From positions 2,232,001 through 2,296,000 of the forward strand of contig NZ_AP019711.1 of the NCBI RefSeq assembly GCF_010537335.1: 64,000 nucleotides of DNA, read 5' to 3'. Of the stretch, positions 8,378 to 17,835 are shown piece after piece; the first letter of the stretch is position 1, and each line of letters begins with the position of its first letter. Position numbers and translations under genes: made by a program. The DNA is from Amedibacterium intestinale. Its GTDB lineage: Bacteria; Bacillota_I; Bacilli_A; Erysipelotrichales; Erysipelotrichaceae. The notes under the pieces were generated by a model that was given only the letters and a program-made list of their open reading frames with translations, searched no databases and was not told the origin of the DNA.

Positions 8378-9871
8378 ATGAAAGATAAGAAACTGTTTTT
8401 AAATACTTTAAGTTCTTTTTCATATCAAATCATTAGTATTATTTGTGCTTTTATCTTACCTAGATGTTTTTTAGTTACCTATGGCTCGGAGGTAAATGGA
8501 TTAGTAACTTCTATTACTCAGTTTTTAGGATTTATTTCATTAATGGATTTGGGAATAAGTGCTGTTGTTAAAGCAGCGCTTTATAAACCGTTAGCAGAAA
8601 AAGATAAATATAAGATAGATACAATAATGACTTCCGCAAAAAAATTTTTCAATAAAATAATATTGATTTTTTTATTGTATTTAATTGGATTGTGCTGTTT
8701 TTATCCGATGTATTTTAGTGGAAAATTTGATTGGTTATATACAGCTTCTTTAATTTTAGCAATGTCAATAAGTTTAATCTCACAATATTATTTTGGAATT
8801 GTAAATCAAACTTTATTAGAAGCAGATCAGAAGAATTATATTCCAATTATACTACAAATAGGTACATTAATATTAAATACACTATGTGGTGTTGTATTAA
8901 TGATGAAATTTGATGCAAGTATTCAGATTGTAAAATTAACTACTTCAATTATTTTTTTAATAAGACCTGTAGTCATGTCTATTTATGTAAGGAAAATATA
9001 CAATGTAAAATTTAATTGTAAGTATTCTGAAGAGCCAATTAAGCAAAAATGGAATGGTATAGCGCAACATTTAGCATCAGTAGTTTTACAAAATACAGAT
9101 GTTTTGGTCTTAACATTTTTCTCAAGTTTAAGTAGTGTATCAATATATAATGTATATTCCTTGGTTGTATTAGGTGTAAGAAATATAGTAGTATCATTAA
9201 CAGCTGGGATTCAATCAAAATTTGGAGCATTAATTGTTAAAGAAGACTTTCAATTATTAAATGATTTTTATGAAAAAGTTGAATGGATTTTACATAGTGT
9301 TATTACAATACTTTTTACCTCAACTGCTATATTAATTGTTCCTTTTGTTCTTGTGTATACGGAAGGAATAAATGATGCAAACTATAATTTACCATGGTTC
9401 GGTATTTTACTAACAATAAGCCATATGTTTTATTGTTTAAGATTACCATACAGCATGATTGTTTTAGCTGCAGGACATTTTAAAGAAACGCAGACAAGTG
9501 CAATTGTAGAAATGTTATTAAATATATTGATTTCAATTGTGCTGGTTAAAAATTTTTCTTTGATTGGGGTTGCTATCGGAACGATTGTTGCAATGTGTTA
9601 TAGAACGATTTATTACGTTAAATATATATCTAGAAATATTTTAAATCGTTCTGTAAAGTACTATATTAAGCATATGATGTTGGATGGCATGATTTTCATT
9701 ATATCTTTTTATCTTTGTAAGACATTCGTACTTGAGTCATTATCGTATGTATCATGGATTTTTTTAGCAATAAAGGTAGTTTTGGTAGTATTCATTGTAT
9801 TTATGTTTTTTAATATGATTTTTTATAAGAATCATATTAAAAATATGGTTTTGAAAAGAGGGAAGAAATGA
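8378..9871 (+). CDS. Wzx-type repeat-unit flippase, locus A
   Basis: This is an oligosaccharide translocase of the MOP/PST superfamily that flips the undecaprenyl-linked repeat unit across the membrane. The 497 residues contain about 12-14 hydrophobic helices, with polar signatures such as GSEVNGLVTSITQFLGFISLMDLG near the N-terminus (typical of Gram-positive Wzx) and NTDVLVLTFFSSLSSVSIYNVYS mid-protein. It begins 6 bp after the preceding stop and overlaps the next gene by 4 bp. Together with the EpsG-type polymerase it makes locus A a complete Wzx/Wzy system. Confidence 0.88.
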   Translation: MKDKKLFLNTLSSFSYQIISIICAFILPRCFLVTYGSEVNGLVTSITQFLGFISLMDLGISAVVKAALYKPLAEKDKYKIDTIMTSAKKFFNKIILIFLLYLIGLCCFYPMYFSGKFDWLYTASLILAMSISLISQYYFGIVNQTLLEADQKNYIPIILQIGTLILNTLCGVVLMMKFDASIQIVKLTTSIIFLIRPVVMSIYVRKIYNVKFNCKYSEEPIKQKWNGIAQHLASVVLQNTDVLVLTFFSSLSSVSIYNVYSLVVLGVRNIVVSLTAGIQSKFGALIVKEDFQLLNDFYEKVEWILHSVITILFTSTAILIVPFVLVYTEGINDANYNLPWFGILLTISHMFYCLRLPYSMIVLAAGHFKETQTSAIVEMLLNILISIVLVKNFSLIGVAIGTIVAMCYRTIYYVKYISRNILNRSVKYYIKHMMLDGMIFIISFYLCKTFVLESLSYVSWIFLAIKVVLVVFIVFMFFNMIFYKNHIKNMVLKRGKK

Positions 9872-10956
9872 AAAAGAATGATTTAAGAAATAAAGTAATA
9901 TTAGTAACGGGTGCAGCTGGTTTTATTGGTTCCAATCTGGTAACAGACTTATTAAAAACAATTTTACCAGTATCTATAATTGGGATAGATAATATGAATG
10001 ATTATTATGATGTTTCTATAAAAGAATATCGTTTAAAGAAGATAGAGGCATTAGAAAAAGAACATCCTGAAAGCAACTGGACTTTTATTAAAGGTTCTAT
10101 TGCAGATAAAGGACTTATTGATAAAATCTTTTATGAGTATAAACCATCTATTGTTGTTAACTTGGCAGCACAGGCAGGTGTTCGTTACTCTATTACAAAT
10201 CCAGATGCTTATGTAGAATCTAATTTAATTGGTTTCTATAACATACTTGAAGCATGTCGTCATTCTTATGATAATGGGGCAAGTGGTGTTGAACATTTAG
10301 TTTATGCTTCTTCATCTTCTGTATATGGTTCTAATAAGAAAGTACCATATTCTACAGATGATAAAGTAGATAATCCGGTATCTTTATATGCAGCAACAAA
10401 GAAAAGTAATGAACTGTTAGCTCACGCTTATAGTAAATTATATAACATTCCTTCTACAGGACTTCGTTTTTTTACGGTATATGGTCCAGCAGGACGTCCT
10501 GATATGGCATACTTTGGATTTACGAATAAATTGTTAAATAATGAAACAATTGAAATATTTAACTATGGAAACTGTAAACGTGATTTTACATATATTGATG
10601 ATATTGTTGAAGGTGTTAAACTTGTAATGCAGAAAGCTCCAGAAAGAAAGAACGGAGAAGATGGATTGCCTCTACCACCATATGCAGTATACAATATCGG
10701 AAATAGTAATCCAGAGAATTTATTAGATTTTGTTACAATCTTACAGGAAGAATTGATTCGTGCAGGAGTGTTACCAAAAGATTATGATTTTGAATCTCAT
10801 AAGAAATTGGTGCCAATGCAGCCGGGGGATGTACCTGTAACGTATGCAGATACAACACCATTGGAAAGAGATTTTGGATTTAAACCAAACACAAGTTTAC
10901 GTGATGGTTTACGTAGATTTGCAGAGTGGTATAAAGAATTTTATTTAAAAAAATAA
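9868..10956 (+). CDS. UDP-glucuronate 4-epimerase (CapI/GAE type)
   Basis: This NAD-dependent epimerase interconverts UDP-glucuronate and UDP-galacturonate. The motif [12 protein letters not shown] is at the N-terminus. [16 protein letters not shown] and SSSSVYG follow, and YAATKKSNE holds the Tyr-x3-Lys pair. [17 protein letters not shown] is characteristic of the GAE/CapI group rather than GalE. At 362 residues it is complete. The next gene makes UDP-glucuronate, so the pair would supply GalA or GlcA to the polymer. Its base composition is less AT-rich than the GT genes, fitting a conserved housekeeping-like module. Confidence 0.9.
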   Translation: MKKNDLRNKVILVTGAAGFIGSNLVTDLLKTILPVSIIGIDNMNDYYDVSIKEYRLKKIEALEKEHPESNWTFIKGSIADKGLIDKIFYEYKPSIVVNLAAQAGVRYSITNPDAYVESNLIGFYNILEACRHSYDNGASGVEHLVYASSSSVYGSNKKVPYSTDDKVDNPVSLYAATKKSNELLAHAYSKLYNIPSTGLRFFTVYGPAGRPDMAYFGFTNKLLNNETIEIFNYGNCKRDFTYIDDIVEGVKLVMQKAPERKNGEDGLPLPPYAVYNIGNSNPENLLDFVTILQEELIRAGVLPKDYDFESHKKLVPMQPGDVPVTYADTTPLERDFGFKPNTSLRDGLRRFAEWYKEFYLKK

Positions 10957-10969
10957 GGGGATGAATGAT

Positions 10970-12202
10970 ATGAAAATAGCAGTAGCAGGAACAGGTTATG
11001 TAGGGTTAAGTATAGCAACATTATTATCACAGCATAATGAAGTAGTTGCTGTTGATATTATTCCTGAAAAGGTAGAAATGATAAATAATCGTAAATCACC
11101 TATTCAGGATAAAGAAATTGAAGAATACTTGGCAACGAAAGAATTAAACTTAAAAGCAACATTAGATGCGAAAGAAGCCTATAGTGATGCAGATTTTGTT
11201 ATAATTGCTGCTCCAACGAATTATGATTCAAAGAAAAATTTCTTTGATACAAGTGCAGTAGAAAGTGTTATCTCACTGGTAATGGAATATAATCCAAATG
11301 CAATCATGGTTATTAAATCTACGATTCCAGTTGGATATACAAATTCCATTCGTGAAAAAACAGGAAGTAAGAATATTATTTTCAGTCCTGAATTCTTGCG
11401 TGAGTCAAAGGCTTTATATGATAACTTGTATCCATCACGTATTATCGTAAGTACAGATGAAAATGATGAAAGATTAGTAAAGGCTTCTCATACATTTGCT
11501 TCTTTATTACAGGAAGGAGCAATCAAAAAAGATATTCCTACATTATTCATGGGATTTACGGAGGCAGAAGCTGTTAAACTGTTTGCAAATACATATTTAG
11601 CATTACGAGTATCTTATTTTAATGAATTAGACACCTATGCAGAAATGAAAGGATTAAATACACAGGAAATCATTGATGGTGTATGTTTAGATCCAAGAAT
11701 TGGTTCTCATTATAATAACCCTTCTTTTGGTTATGGTGGATACTGTTTACCAAAAGATACAAAACAGTTATTGGCAAACTATGAAGATGTACCCCAAAAT
11801 ATGATGAGTGCAATTGTTGAATCAAATCGTACACGTAAAGATTATATTGCGGATAGAGTTTTAGAGATTGCCGGAGCATATGAAGCAAATGATAATTACG
11901 ACTCTAGAAAAGAGAAAGAAGTAGTCATTGGAGTATATCGATTAACAATGAAATCAAACAGCGATAATTTCAGACAGTCTTCTATCCAAGGAGTGATGAA
12001 ACGTGTGAAAGCAAAAGGTGCAACAGTTATTATTTATGAGCCTACTTTGGAAGATGGAAGTACATTCTTTGGAAGTAAAGTAGTGAATGATTTAGATGAA
12101 TTTAAGAAAATATCAAATGCAATAATTGCAAATCGTTATGATTCCTGCTTAGATGATGTAGAAGAAAAAGTATATACAAGAGATTTATTTAGAAGAGATT
12201 AA
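10970..12202 (+). CDS. ugd: UDP-glucose 6-dehydrogenase
   Basis: It oxidises UDP-glucose to UDP-glucuronate with two NAD+. The Rossmann loop is [12 protein letters not shown] at the N-terminus. The central domain has [15 protein letters not shown] sequence ([19 protein letters not shown]), and [14 protein letters not shown] holds the catalytic Cys. ATG 10970 is preferred over ATG 10961, because AAGGGG at 10955-10960 is properly spaced only for the later one. It is the last sugar-nucleotide gene of locus A, and no terminator is visible before the IS200-like element. Confidence 0.95.
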   Translation: MKIAVAGTGYVGLSIATLLSQHNEVVAVDIIPEKVEMINNRKSPIQDKEIEEYLATKELNLKATLDAKEAYSDADFVIIAAPTNYDSKKNFFDTSAVESVISLVMEYNPNAIMVIKSTIPVGYTNSIREKTGSKNIIFSPEFLRESKALYDNLYPSRIIVSTDENDERLVKASHTFASLLQEGAIKKDIPTLFMGFTEAEAVKLFANTYLALRVSYFNELDTYAEMKGLNTQEIIDGVCLDPRIGSHYNNPSFGYGGYCLPKDTKQLLANYEDVPQNMMSAIVESNRTRKDYIADRVLEIAGAYEANDNYDSRKEKEVVIGVYRLTMKSNSDNFRQSSIQGVMKRVKAKGATVIIYEPTLEDGSTFFGSKVVNDLDEFKKISNAIIANRYDSCLDDVEEKVYTRDLFRRD

Positions 12203-12338
12203 TTTTATTTTAAAAACATTAATGGATTGTAAGAAAAAAATGAATGACTAAGAATATTTTTGATTTATAATAAGTTCTAAGGTGACTAGATGTCACGATA
12301 GAACTTCTGGGCATTGCCCCGCTGCTTGCGGCGTAGTG

Positions 12339-12367
12339 CCTAGCGTTATATAATAACGCTAGGGGTG
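12339..12367 (+). promoter_or_regulatory. Hairpin sequestering the tnpA ribosome site
   Basis: CCTAGCGTTA (12339-12348) pairs with TAACGCTAGG (12354-12363), a 10-bp stem. The AGGGGTG Shine-Dalgarno (12361-12367) of tnpA begins inside its 3' arm. A transcript folded this way would hide the ribosome site, a known means of keeping IS200 transposase low. Confidence 0.65.
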
Positions 12368-12374
12368 ATTACAC

Positions 12375-12818
12375 ATGGGCGAAAGTACAATAATTCGTAA
12401 TTCTCATAATGTTTCAGATATTGTCTTTCATTTTGTTTGCCCAACAAAGTATCGTCGCGTGGTAATAAACGAAAATGTAGATGAGCATTTGAAGCAAATA
12501 TGCGTGGGGATTGAAGAAAGATATGATTGGATAAAATTCCTTGAAATAGGGACAGATAAGGATCATGTACATTTTTTGGTTCAATCCACACCGAATTATA
12601 GTCCAGCAAAGGTAATCACAACGATAAAAAGTATAACAGCGAAACGCATATTTGCGGAATGTCCAGAAGTGAAGAAACAGTTGTGGGGAGGCTCATTTTG
12701 GAGAGAGGGATACTATGTATCCAGTGTAGGAAAGCACACAAGTGAAAAAGCAGTACAGAGGTATGTTCAAAATCAAGGCAAACAAGATGAATATAAACAA
12801 CTGTATTTGCATGTGTAA
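12375..12818 (+). CDS. tnpA: IS200/IS605-family Y1 transposase TnpA
   Basis: This is a HUH-type single-strand DNA transposase that cuts and joins hairpin ends through a tyrosine. Visible motifs are HFVCPTKYRR (N-terminal strand), the HUH triad HVHFLVQ (about residue 57), and the nucleophile region KAVQRYVQNQG near the C-terminus. At 147 residues it is full length and looks functional. No TnpB partner is present. The ATG is 7 bp after AGGGGTG, which is locked in a hairpin. Confidence 0.95.
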   Translation: MGESTIIRNSHNVSDIVFHFVCPTKYRRVVINENVDEHLKQICVGIEERYDWIKFLEIGTDKDHVHFLVQSTPNYSPAKVITTIKSITAKRIFAECPEVKKQLWGGSFWREGYYVSSVGKHTSEKAVQRYVQNQGKQDEYKQLYLHV

Positions 12819-12936
12819 GCGCCTAATCCAGAATACCCCGCAGCAAATGCGACGGAACGCATTTACGGGGCTCTGCCCCGGGGTAGTTTGTTTTATTTGG
12901 TTGATTATATGTAGAGTAGAAAGGAGAAAATTCTTT

Positions 12937-14436
12937 ATGACAAAAAAGAAATCAGGAAATAAAAGTATATTTAAAAGTTCAGGATTTTATTTTGTGTTGC
13001 TGTATTTACTATTAACAATAGCTTTTATTGTTCAAATACTAACAGTTAATTTGCTACCAATGAAATTTCTAATTCCTATTATTGTAATAATAATATTATT
13101 ATCGTTAGGTATGTACTATTTACAAATGGGAAGGCATATAAATAAGATTAATAAAGTCTTAGGTAAGATATTAATTATTATATTATCTGTTCTTTTAGGT
13201 TTTGGAAATTGGTATTTGTATTCAACAGGTTCTGCTTTTAGTAGGATGACGACAAGGAAAGATATTTCAGTTGTTTCTATTGTCGTCATGAAAGATAGTT
13301 CTATAGAAAAAGTTAATGATTTAAATGAAAAAAAATTGGGGATAATGAGTGTAGGTGATATAGAAACACAAGATAAGGCAATGTCAGACTTGAAGAAAGA
13401 TTTAGGCAATGAGCCAACTACAGCTAAATATAATTCATATAAAGATTTTGGTGATGATTTATATGAAGGGAAAGTAGATGCAATCTTGTTAAATGAAGGA
13501 TCACGTGGAATGTTTGAGGATAATCATTCTGACTTTGACCAAAAAACAAGGGTTGTTAAACAATATACATATAAAAGTGAGGCAAAAGATATAAGTAAAA
13601 ATGTCGATGTAACAAAAGATCCATTTAATGTGTATATTACAGGTATGGATACATATGGTACTATTACAACAATTTCCCGTTCTGATGTGAATATGATTGT
13701 TACTATAAATCCGAAAACTCATCAAATACTAATGACAGGAATTCCTCGTGATTTTTATGTGCCACAAACTTGTCAAGGAAATCAATCCGATAAATTGACA
13801 CATACAGGTATTTATGGTGTTGAATGTACAATCAGTTCTGTAGAAAATTTTATGGGTATTGATTTGAATTATTATGCACGTGTTAATTTCTCAAGTGTAG
13901 TAGATATAGTAGATGCACTGGGTGGAATTACAATTAATGCACCATTTGCATTTACAACATCAGCAGGACTTCAAATACAAAAAGGTGATAATAATTTAAA
14001 TGGATATGAGACACTGATGTTTGTTCGCGAAAGAAAAAATTTACCAGATGGAGACAGGGAGCGTAGTAGAAACCAAATGAGGGCATTTGAAGCGATAATT
14101 AATAAAGCTATTTCTCCTTCTATTATTACAAACTATTCTAGTATCATGAATGCGGTAAGTGGAAGTTTTCAAACAAATATGAGTCAAAAAGAAATGACAG
14201 ACTTTATTAAGCAGCAATTAAATGATATGAAGGGTTGGGACATTAAGCAAATTCAGGTTAGTGGTAGTGGGGCAACTCTGTACTCTCCAGCTAATGGATT
14301 TAATTCTTATGTTATGGTTCCCAATGAAGCAACTGTAGAAAATGCTAAGAAATTAATTGATAAAATTGATTCTGGTGAATTAATTACTGATGAAGATGTA
14401 GCTTATCAAAATCAATTGGTATCTAAAGCTGGATAA
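12937..14436 (+). CDS. LytR-CpsA-Psr (LCP) polysaccharide ligase, copy 1
   Basis: LCP enzymes transfer undecaprenyl-linked polymers to peptidoglycan at the outer membrane face. Three hydrophobic helices (about residues 17-105) are followed by an extracytoplasmic segment of about 115 residues resembling a periplasmic-binding fold (ISVVSIVVMKDSSI, EKKLGIMS, YNSYKDFGDDLYEGKVDAILLNEG). The LCP domain comes next: NVYITGMDTYG, RSDVNMIVTINP, IPRDFYVPQ and DGDRERSRNQ carry the Arg and Asp residues that bind pyrophosphate and metal. The start is ATG 12937 behind AAAGGAG; the frame runs further upstream into IS200 DNA but without a sensible start. It is closely similar to the copy at 16074. Confidence 0.92.
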   Translation: MTKKKSGNKSIFKSSGFYFVLLYLLLTIAFIVQILTVNLLPMKFLIPIIVIIILLSLGMYYLQMGRHINKINKVLGKILIIILSVLLGFGNWYLYSTGSAFSRMTTRKDISVVSIVVMKDSSIEKVNDLNEKKLGIMSVGDIETQDKAMSDLKKDLGNEPTTAKYNSYKDFGDDLYEGKVDAILLNEGSRGMFEDNHSDFDQKTRVVKQYTYKSEAKDISKNVDVTKDPFNVYITGMDTYGTITTISRSDVNMIVTINPKTHQILMTGIPRDFYVPQTCQGNQSDKLTHTGIYGVECTISSVENFMGIDLNYYARVNFSSVVDIVDALGGITINAPFAFTTSAGLQIQKGDNNLNGYETLMFVRERKNLPDGDRERSRNQMRAFEAIINKAISPSIITNYSSIMNAVSGSFQTNMSQKEMTDFIKQQLNDMKGWDIKQIQVSGSGATLYSPANGFNSYVMVPNEATVENAKKLIDKIDSGELITDEDVAYQNQLVSKAG

Positions 14437-14442
14437 TACTCT

Positions 14443-14480
14443 AGGTGACCTATTTATGAGGATAGGTCATCTTTTTTTTA
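14443..14480 (+). terminator. Rho-independent terminator after LCP copy 1
   Basis: GGTGACCTAT pairs with ATAGGTCATC (one G-T pair) around an 8-base loop, followed by eight or more T. It marks the end of the first transcription unit, 7 bp after the LCP stop. Confidence 0.85.
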
Positions 14481-14592
14481 TTTTCTGGAGGTAACGTTGT
14501 TAGAGTTAATTAATTGTGATACTATATAAGCGATATATTTTTAAATAAAGGGATAATGTGAAACATTAATATATCATGGGGAGGATTTATTG

Positions 14593-15972
14593 ATGAGAAA
14601 GTATGTTTTACCATGGACGTTGTTTATATTAGAGATATCAAGTTTTTACTTGCTAGCTAATTTTCTTGATTTACCAAGAAATGTTATATGTCATTTTATG
14701 ATTGTATTCGTTCTATTTTTATTTGTATTTGAACATTATAAGATATCATCTAAACTTATTTGGGATGAAATTAAATCAGTTGGAAAAGCAATGATTTGTT
14801 TTTTTATTGTTGAGGTTGTAATCTTATCGGCATTTAATGGGGATGACTGGTTTCTTAGTATAGTGATTTTGACGGCTGCAATGTACTTTATCATTCTATT
14901 TTTAGATAGAACCTTAAGGATTTTGTTACGAGAAAACTTAGCTAGAAGAACTTTGATTATCGGGGTTGGTTATGAAGCAGCAAGACTTGGTAACATTGCG
15001 CAAAACAATCGCTTTGCGTTAACGAAAGTAATAGGATATTTGCGTTATAAAAATGAGCCTATTGATGAAGAATTGGTAGAAAGATATGAGAAAAACGTAA
15101 ATACAAAGCAGGAGATAAATATTTATGAAGATATGCGATTAGAGGAAATCATAAAAAAAGAAAAAATTGATCAAGTGATAGTTGCATTACCGGGTGTACC
15201 CAAAAAAGAGATAAATAAGTTAATGCTTCGCTTGTATGATAAAGTTAAAGTAATTAAATATATACCAGAGGTTAATGGACTTTTAACATTTAATTCAAAA
15301 ATACAAGACTTCGATGGAACCATATTAATTTCAACTGCGCAGGGAAGTATTGGATTTGTAGATAAGGTGATTAAAAGATTAATTGATATTATTGCCGCTA
15401 TATTTGGAATACTTCTATTGGTGCCAATTGCAATATATGTAAGATGTAAAAATCATAAAAATGGTGATTATAACAGTATCTTTTTCTCACAGGAGCGCAT
15501 TGGACTAGATGGGAAACCTATTAAAATTTATAAATTTAGGACGATGATTCCAAATGCAGAACAGGTTTTGGAGGAATTGATGGAAAAAGATGTCTCTATT
15601 AAAGAGGAATATTTAAAGAATAAAAAACTGCAGAATGATCCAAGAATTACAGAAGCAGGTCATTTCTTAAGAAAATCTTCGTTAGATGAATTTCCACAGT
15701 TTATTAATGTTTTAAAAGGGGAAATGAGTTTGGTTGGCCCTAGACCATACCTTTTCAGAGAAAAAGACGATATGGGAGTATACTATAATTCAGTTATTCA
15801 GTGTAAACCGGGAATTACCGGTATGTGGCAGGCAAATGGTAGAAGTGATGTTGGGTTTGAAGATCGATGCAAGTTAGATGATTACTACTATCGAAACTGG
15901 AATCTGAGCTTAGATATGATAATTCTATATAAAACAGTTAAAAGTGTTTTTTATGGAAAAGGAGCCTTATAA
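14593..15972 (+). CDS. Polyprenyl glycosylphosphotransferase (WbaP/WcaJ type), locus B
   Basis: This long-form initiating enzyme puts a hexose-1-phosphate on undecaprenyl phosphate to start the locus B repeat unit. The N-terminal half has four or five membrane helices (residues about 7-105) and a CoA-binding-like Rossmann domain (TLIIGVGYEAARLG). The C-terminal catalytic half starts at about residue 260: IDIIAAIFGILLL, KFRTM, SSLDEFPQ, GPRPYLF and KPGITGMWQANGR. ATG 14593 follows GGGGAGG; the in-frame TTG just upstream is not used. It replaces the small PglC type of locus A, so the two loci begin with different sugars. Confidence 0.93.
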   Translation: MRKYVLPWTLFILEISSFYLLANFLDLPRNVICHFMIVFVLFLFVFEHYKISSKLIWDEIKSVGKAMICFFIVEVVILSAFNGDDWFLSIVILTAAMYFIILFLDRTLRILLRENLARRTLIIGVGYEAARLGNIAQNNRFALTKVIGYLRYKNEPIDEELVERYEKNVNTKQEINIYEDMRLEEIIKKEKIDQVIVALPGVPKKEINKLMLRLYDKVKVIKYIPEVNGLLTFNSKIQDFDGTILISTAQGSIGFVDKVIKRLIDIIAAIFGILLLVPIAIYVRCKNHKNGDYNSIFFSQERIGLDGKPIKIYKFRTMIPNAEQVLEELMEKDVSIKEEYLKNKKLQNDPRITEAGHFLRKSSLDEFPQFINVLKGEMSLVGPRPYLFREKDDMGVYYNSVIQCKPGITGMWQANGRSDVGFEDRCKLDDYYYRNWNLSLDMIILYKTVKSVFYGKGAL

Positions 15973-16032
15973 GTTACAGAGTATATTAAAAAAACGTAAG
16001 AAAAATATTATACAGAAATACGAGATTGTTAT

Positions 16033-16038
16033 TATAAT
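16033..16038 (+). promoter_or_regulatory. Possible -10 box before LCP copy 2
   Basis: A perfect TATAAT lies 36 bp before the LCP start in an otherwise gene-free 100-bp gap. No good -35 hexamer is seen at the right distance, so this may be a weak internal promoter. Confidence 0.35.
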
Positions 16039-16073
16039 GGATAGTATGAATATTATATGAAGTAGGAGATTGT

Positions 16074-17582
16074 ATGAAAAATAACGTAGAAAATCAAGAA
16101 AAGAAAAAGTTTTATAAAAATGCTGGATTTTATTTTTTAGTTATCTATGCGTGTTTGACTGTTGCATTCATCACTCAGGCATTTATGGTAAATATTGTGC
16201 CAATGAAGTTTTTAATACCAATAGTAGTTGTATTAGTGCTATTGTTTGCGGGAATGTGGTATTTCCAAATGAATGGAAAAGTAAATAAAATAAATAAAGT
16301 ATTAGGAAAAGTAGCTATTGTTGTCTTATCTATTCTTTTAGGAGTAGGGAACTGGTATTTATTTTCAACGGATACAGCATTTAGTAAAATTACAAACAAA
16401 GATGATGTATCTGTAGTTTCGGTAGTTGTAATGAAAAATAGTCCTATTAAAGATATGTCTGATTTAAAGGGACAAAGGTTAGGTATTATTAATTTAGGGG
16501 ATACAAGCACACAAGAAAAAGCTTTGAATGATATTACTTCAGATTTAGGCTCAGAACCAACAACAGTAAAGTATAACTCATATAAAGATTTTGGAGATGA
16601 CCTGTATGATGAAAAAGTAGATGCAATACTGTTAGATGAAGGTTCCAGAGGAATGTTTGAGGATAATCATGCAGATTTTAATTTAAGAACTAGAGTGGTT
16701 AAACAATATACTTATAAAATTGAGTCAAAAGATATTAGTAAAAATGTTAATGTAACGACAAAGCCATTTAATATTTACATAACTGGAATTGATACATATG
16801 GAAGTATTTCAACAAAATCACGTTCTGATGTTAACATGATTGTTTCTGTTAATCCAAAAACACACCAAATCTTAATGACTGGAATTCCTCGTGATTTCTA
16901 CGTTCCACAGACATGTCAAAACAATCAGTTGGATAAACTAACACATACAGGGATTTTTGGTGTTGACTGTACTATTAATACAATGGAAAACTTTATGGAT
17001 ATTGATCTAAATTATTATGCAAGAGTTAATTTCTCAAGTGTTGTAGACATTGTTGATGCGTTAGGTGGAATAACGGTAAATTCTCCTTTTGCATTTACAA
17101 CGCTGCATGGGAAATATCAAATTAAACAAGGAGAAAACCATTTAAATGGTGAGCAAACATTGGGATTTGTTAGAGAGCGATATGGCTTATCAGATGGAGA
17201 TAGAGAAAGAAGCCGTAATCAAATGCGAGTTGTAGAAGCAATGATCAATAAAGCAATTTCTCCAGCTATTATTACAAACTATACAAGTATCATGGATGCA
17301 GTGAGTGGAAGTTTCCAAACCAATATGAGTCAAAGTGAAATTACAAGTTTAATAAAAATGCAGCTAGATGATATGTCTAAATGGGATATAAAGCAGATTC
17401 AAGTTAGTGGACAAGGTGCAACCATGTGGACACCTGCAAATGGATTTAATGCATATGTAATGGTTCCTAATGATGCATGTGTAGAAAATGCAAAAAAACT
17501 AATTAAAAAAATCGATTCTGGTGAAATGATAACTGACGAAGATATAGCTTATCAAAATGAGTTAGTTGCACAGGCTGGATAA
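16074..17582 (+). CDS. LytR-CpsA-Psr (LCP) polysaccharide ligase, copy 2
   Basis: This is a paralogue of the LCP gene at 12937 with the same architecture: three N-terminal membrane helices, a binding-protein-like extracytoplasmic segment (VVVMKNSPI, GQRLGIINLGDTSTQEKA), then the LCP catalytic domain (NIYITGIDTYG, RSDVNMIVSVNP, IPRDFYVPQ, DGDRERSRNQ). The two differ mostly in the membrane and linker parts. Having one copy per polysaccharide locus suggests each ligates a different polymer, or that they are redundant as in Bacillus and staphylococci. A strong terminator follows directly. Confidence 0.92.
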   Translation: MKNNVENQEKKKFYKNAGFYFLVIYACLTVAFITQAFMVNIVPMKFLIPIVVVLVLLFAGMWYFQMNGKVNKINKVLGKVAIVVLSILLGVGNWYLFSTDTAFSKITNKDDVSVVSVVVMKNSPIKDMSDLKGQRLGIINLGDTSTQEKALNDITSDLGSEPTTVKYNSYKDFGDDLYDEKVDAILLDEGSRGMFEDNHADFNLRTRVVKQYTYKIESKDISKNVNVTTKPFNIYITGIDTYGSISTKSRSDVNMIVSVNPKTHQILMTGIPRDFYVPQTCQNNQLDKLTHTGIFGVDCTINTMENFMDIDLNYYARVNFSSVVDIVDALGGITVNSPFAFTTLHGKYQIKQGENHLNGEQTLGFVRERYGLSDGDRERSRNQMRVVEAMINKAISPAIITNYTSIMDAVSGSFQTNMSQSEITSLIKMQLDDMSKWDIKQIQVSGQGATMWTPANGFNAYVMVPNDACVENAKKLIKKIDSGEMITDEDIAYQNELVAQAG

Positions 17583-17596
17583 GAAAAATTATTTGA

Positions 17597-17645
17597 AAAA
17601 AAGCAAGCAAATTATACCTATGTTGTATATTATGCTTGCTTTTAA
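17597..17645 (+). terminator. Rho-independent terminator after LCP copy 2
   Basis: AAAGCAAGCA and TGCTTGCTTT form a 10-bp stem around an AT-rich loop of about 24 bases, with flanking A and T runs that could terminate both strands. It isolates the chain-length/kinase operon from the LCP gene. Confidence 0.8.
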
Positions 17646-17678
17646 AATATCATGAAAATCATAATTAAGAAAAAATTT

Positions 17679-17707
17679 TGCGTTATTTAAAATATTGTAG
17701 TAAAATC
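17679..17707 (+). promoter_or_regulatory. Probable promoter of the Wzz/PHP/BY-kinase operon
   Basis: TTGCGT (17679-17684) and TAAAAT (17702-17707) are separated by 17 bp, an acceptable sigma-A pair. A second possible -10 (TATAAT, 17800-17805) lies closer to the gene. Confidence 0.45.
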
Positions 17708-17802
17708 AACATGATACGTCATCTGTATCGGGGAAGTAATGTTTGATATTATGAAATTCTTATGCTTGTATATAGAATATTATTCATAAAATTAAGCATT
17801 AT

Positions 17803-17818
17803 AATTGTTGAAACAATT
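17803..17818 (+). promoter_or_regulatory. Inverted repeat AATTGTT-GA-AACAATT, possible operator
   Basis: A perfect 7-bp inverted repeat with a 2-base centre overlaps the end of TATAAT at 17800 and lies 18 bp before the chain-length determinant start. The position suits a repressor site, but no regulator is encoded nearby. Confidence 0.35.
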
Positions 17819-17835
17819 AAGAAAGGGGATTATGC

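Larger units (their letters stand above)
12272..12886 (+). mobile_element. IS200-type insertion sequence (tnpA only)
   Basis: This small element has no terminal inverted repeats but subterminal hairpins, as expected for the single-strand-transposing IS200/IS605 group. The left end folds as AAGTTCTA (12272-12279) with TAGAACTT (12299-12306), plus an inner GTGAC/GTCAC stem. The right end folds as CCCCG (12836) with CGGGG (12866), and AAATGCG with CGCATTT. It carries only the Y1 transposase. It separates ugd from the LCP ligase without destroying either. Exact cleavage points cannot be fixed from one copy. Confidence 0.8.

Noticed and set aside
12742-12936. LCP gene starting at 12742 inside the IS200 element
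   Set aside because: The extension overlaps the transposase gene, has no ribosome site and is not LCP-like; AAAGGAG and ATG 12937 fit the family.
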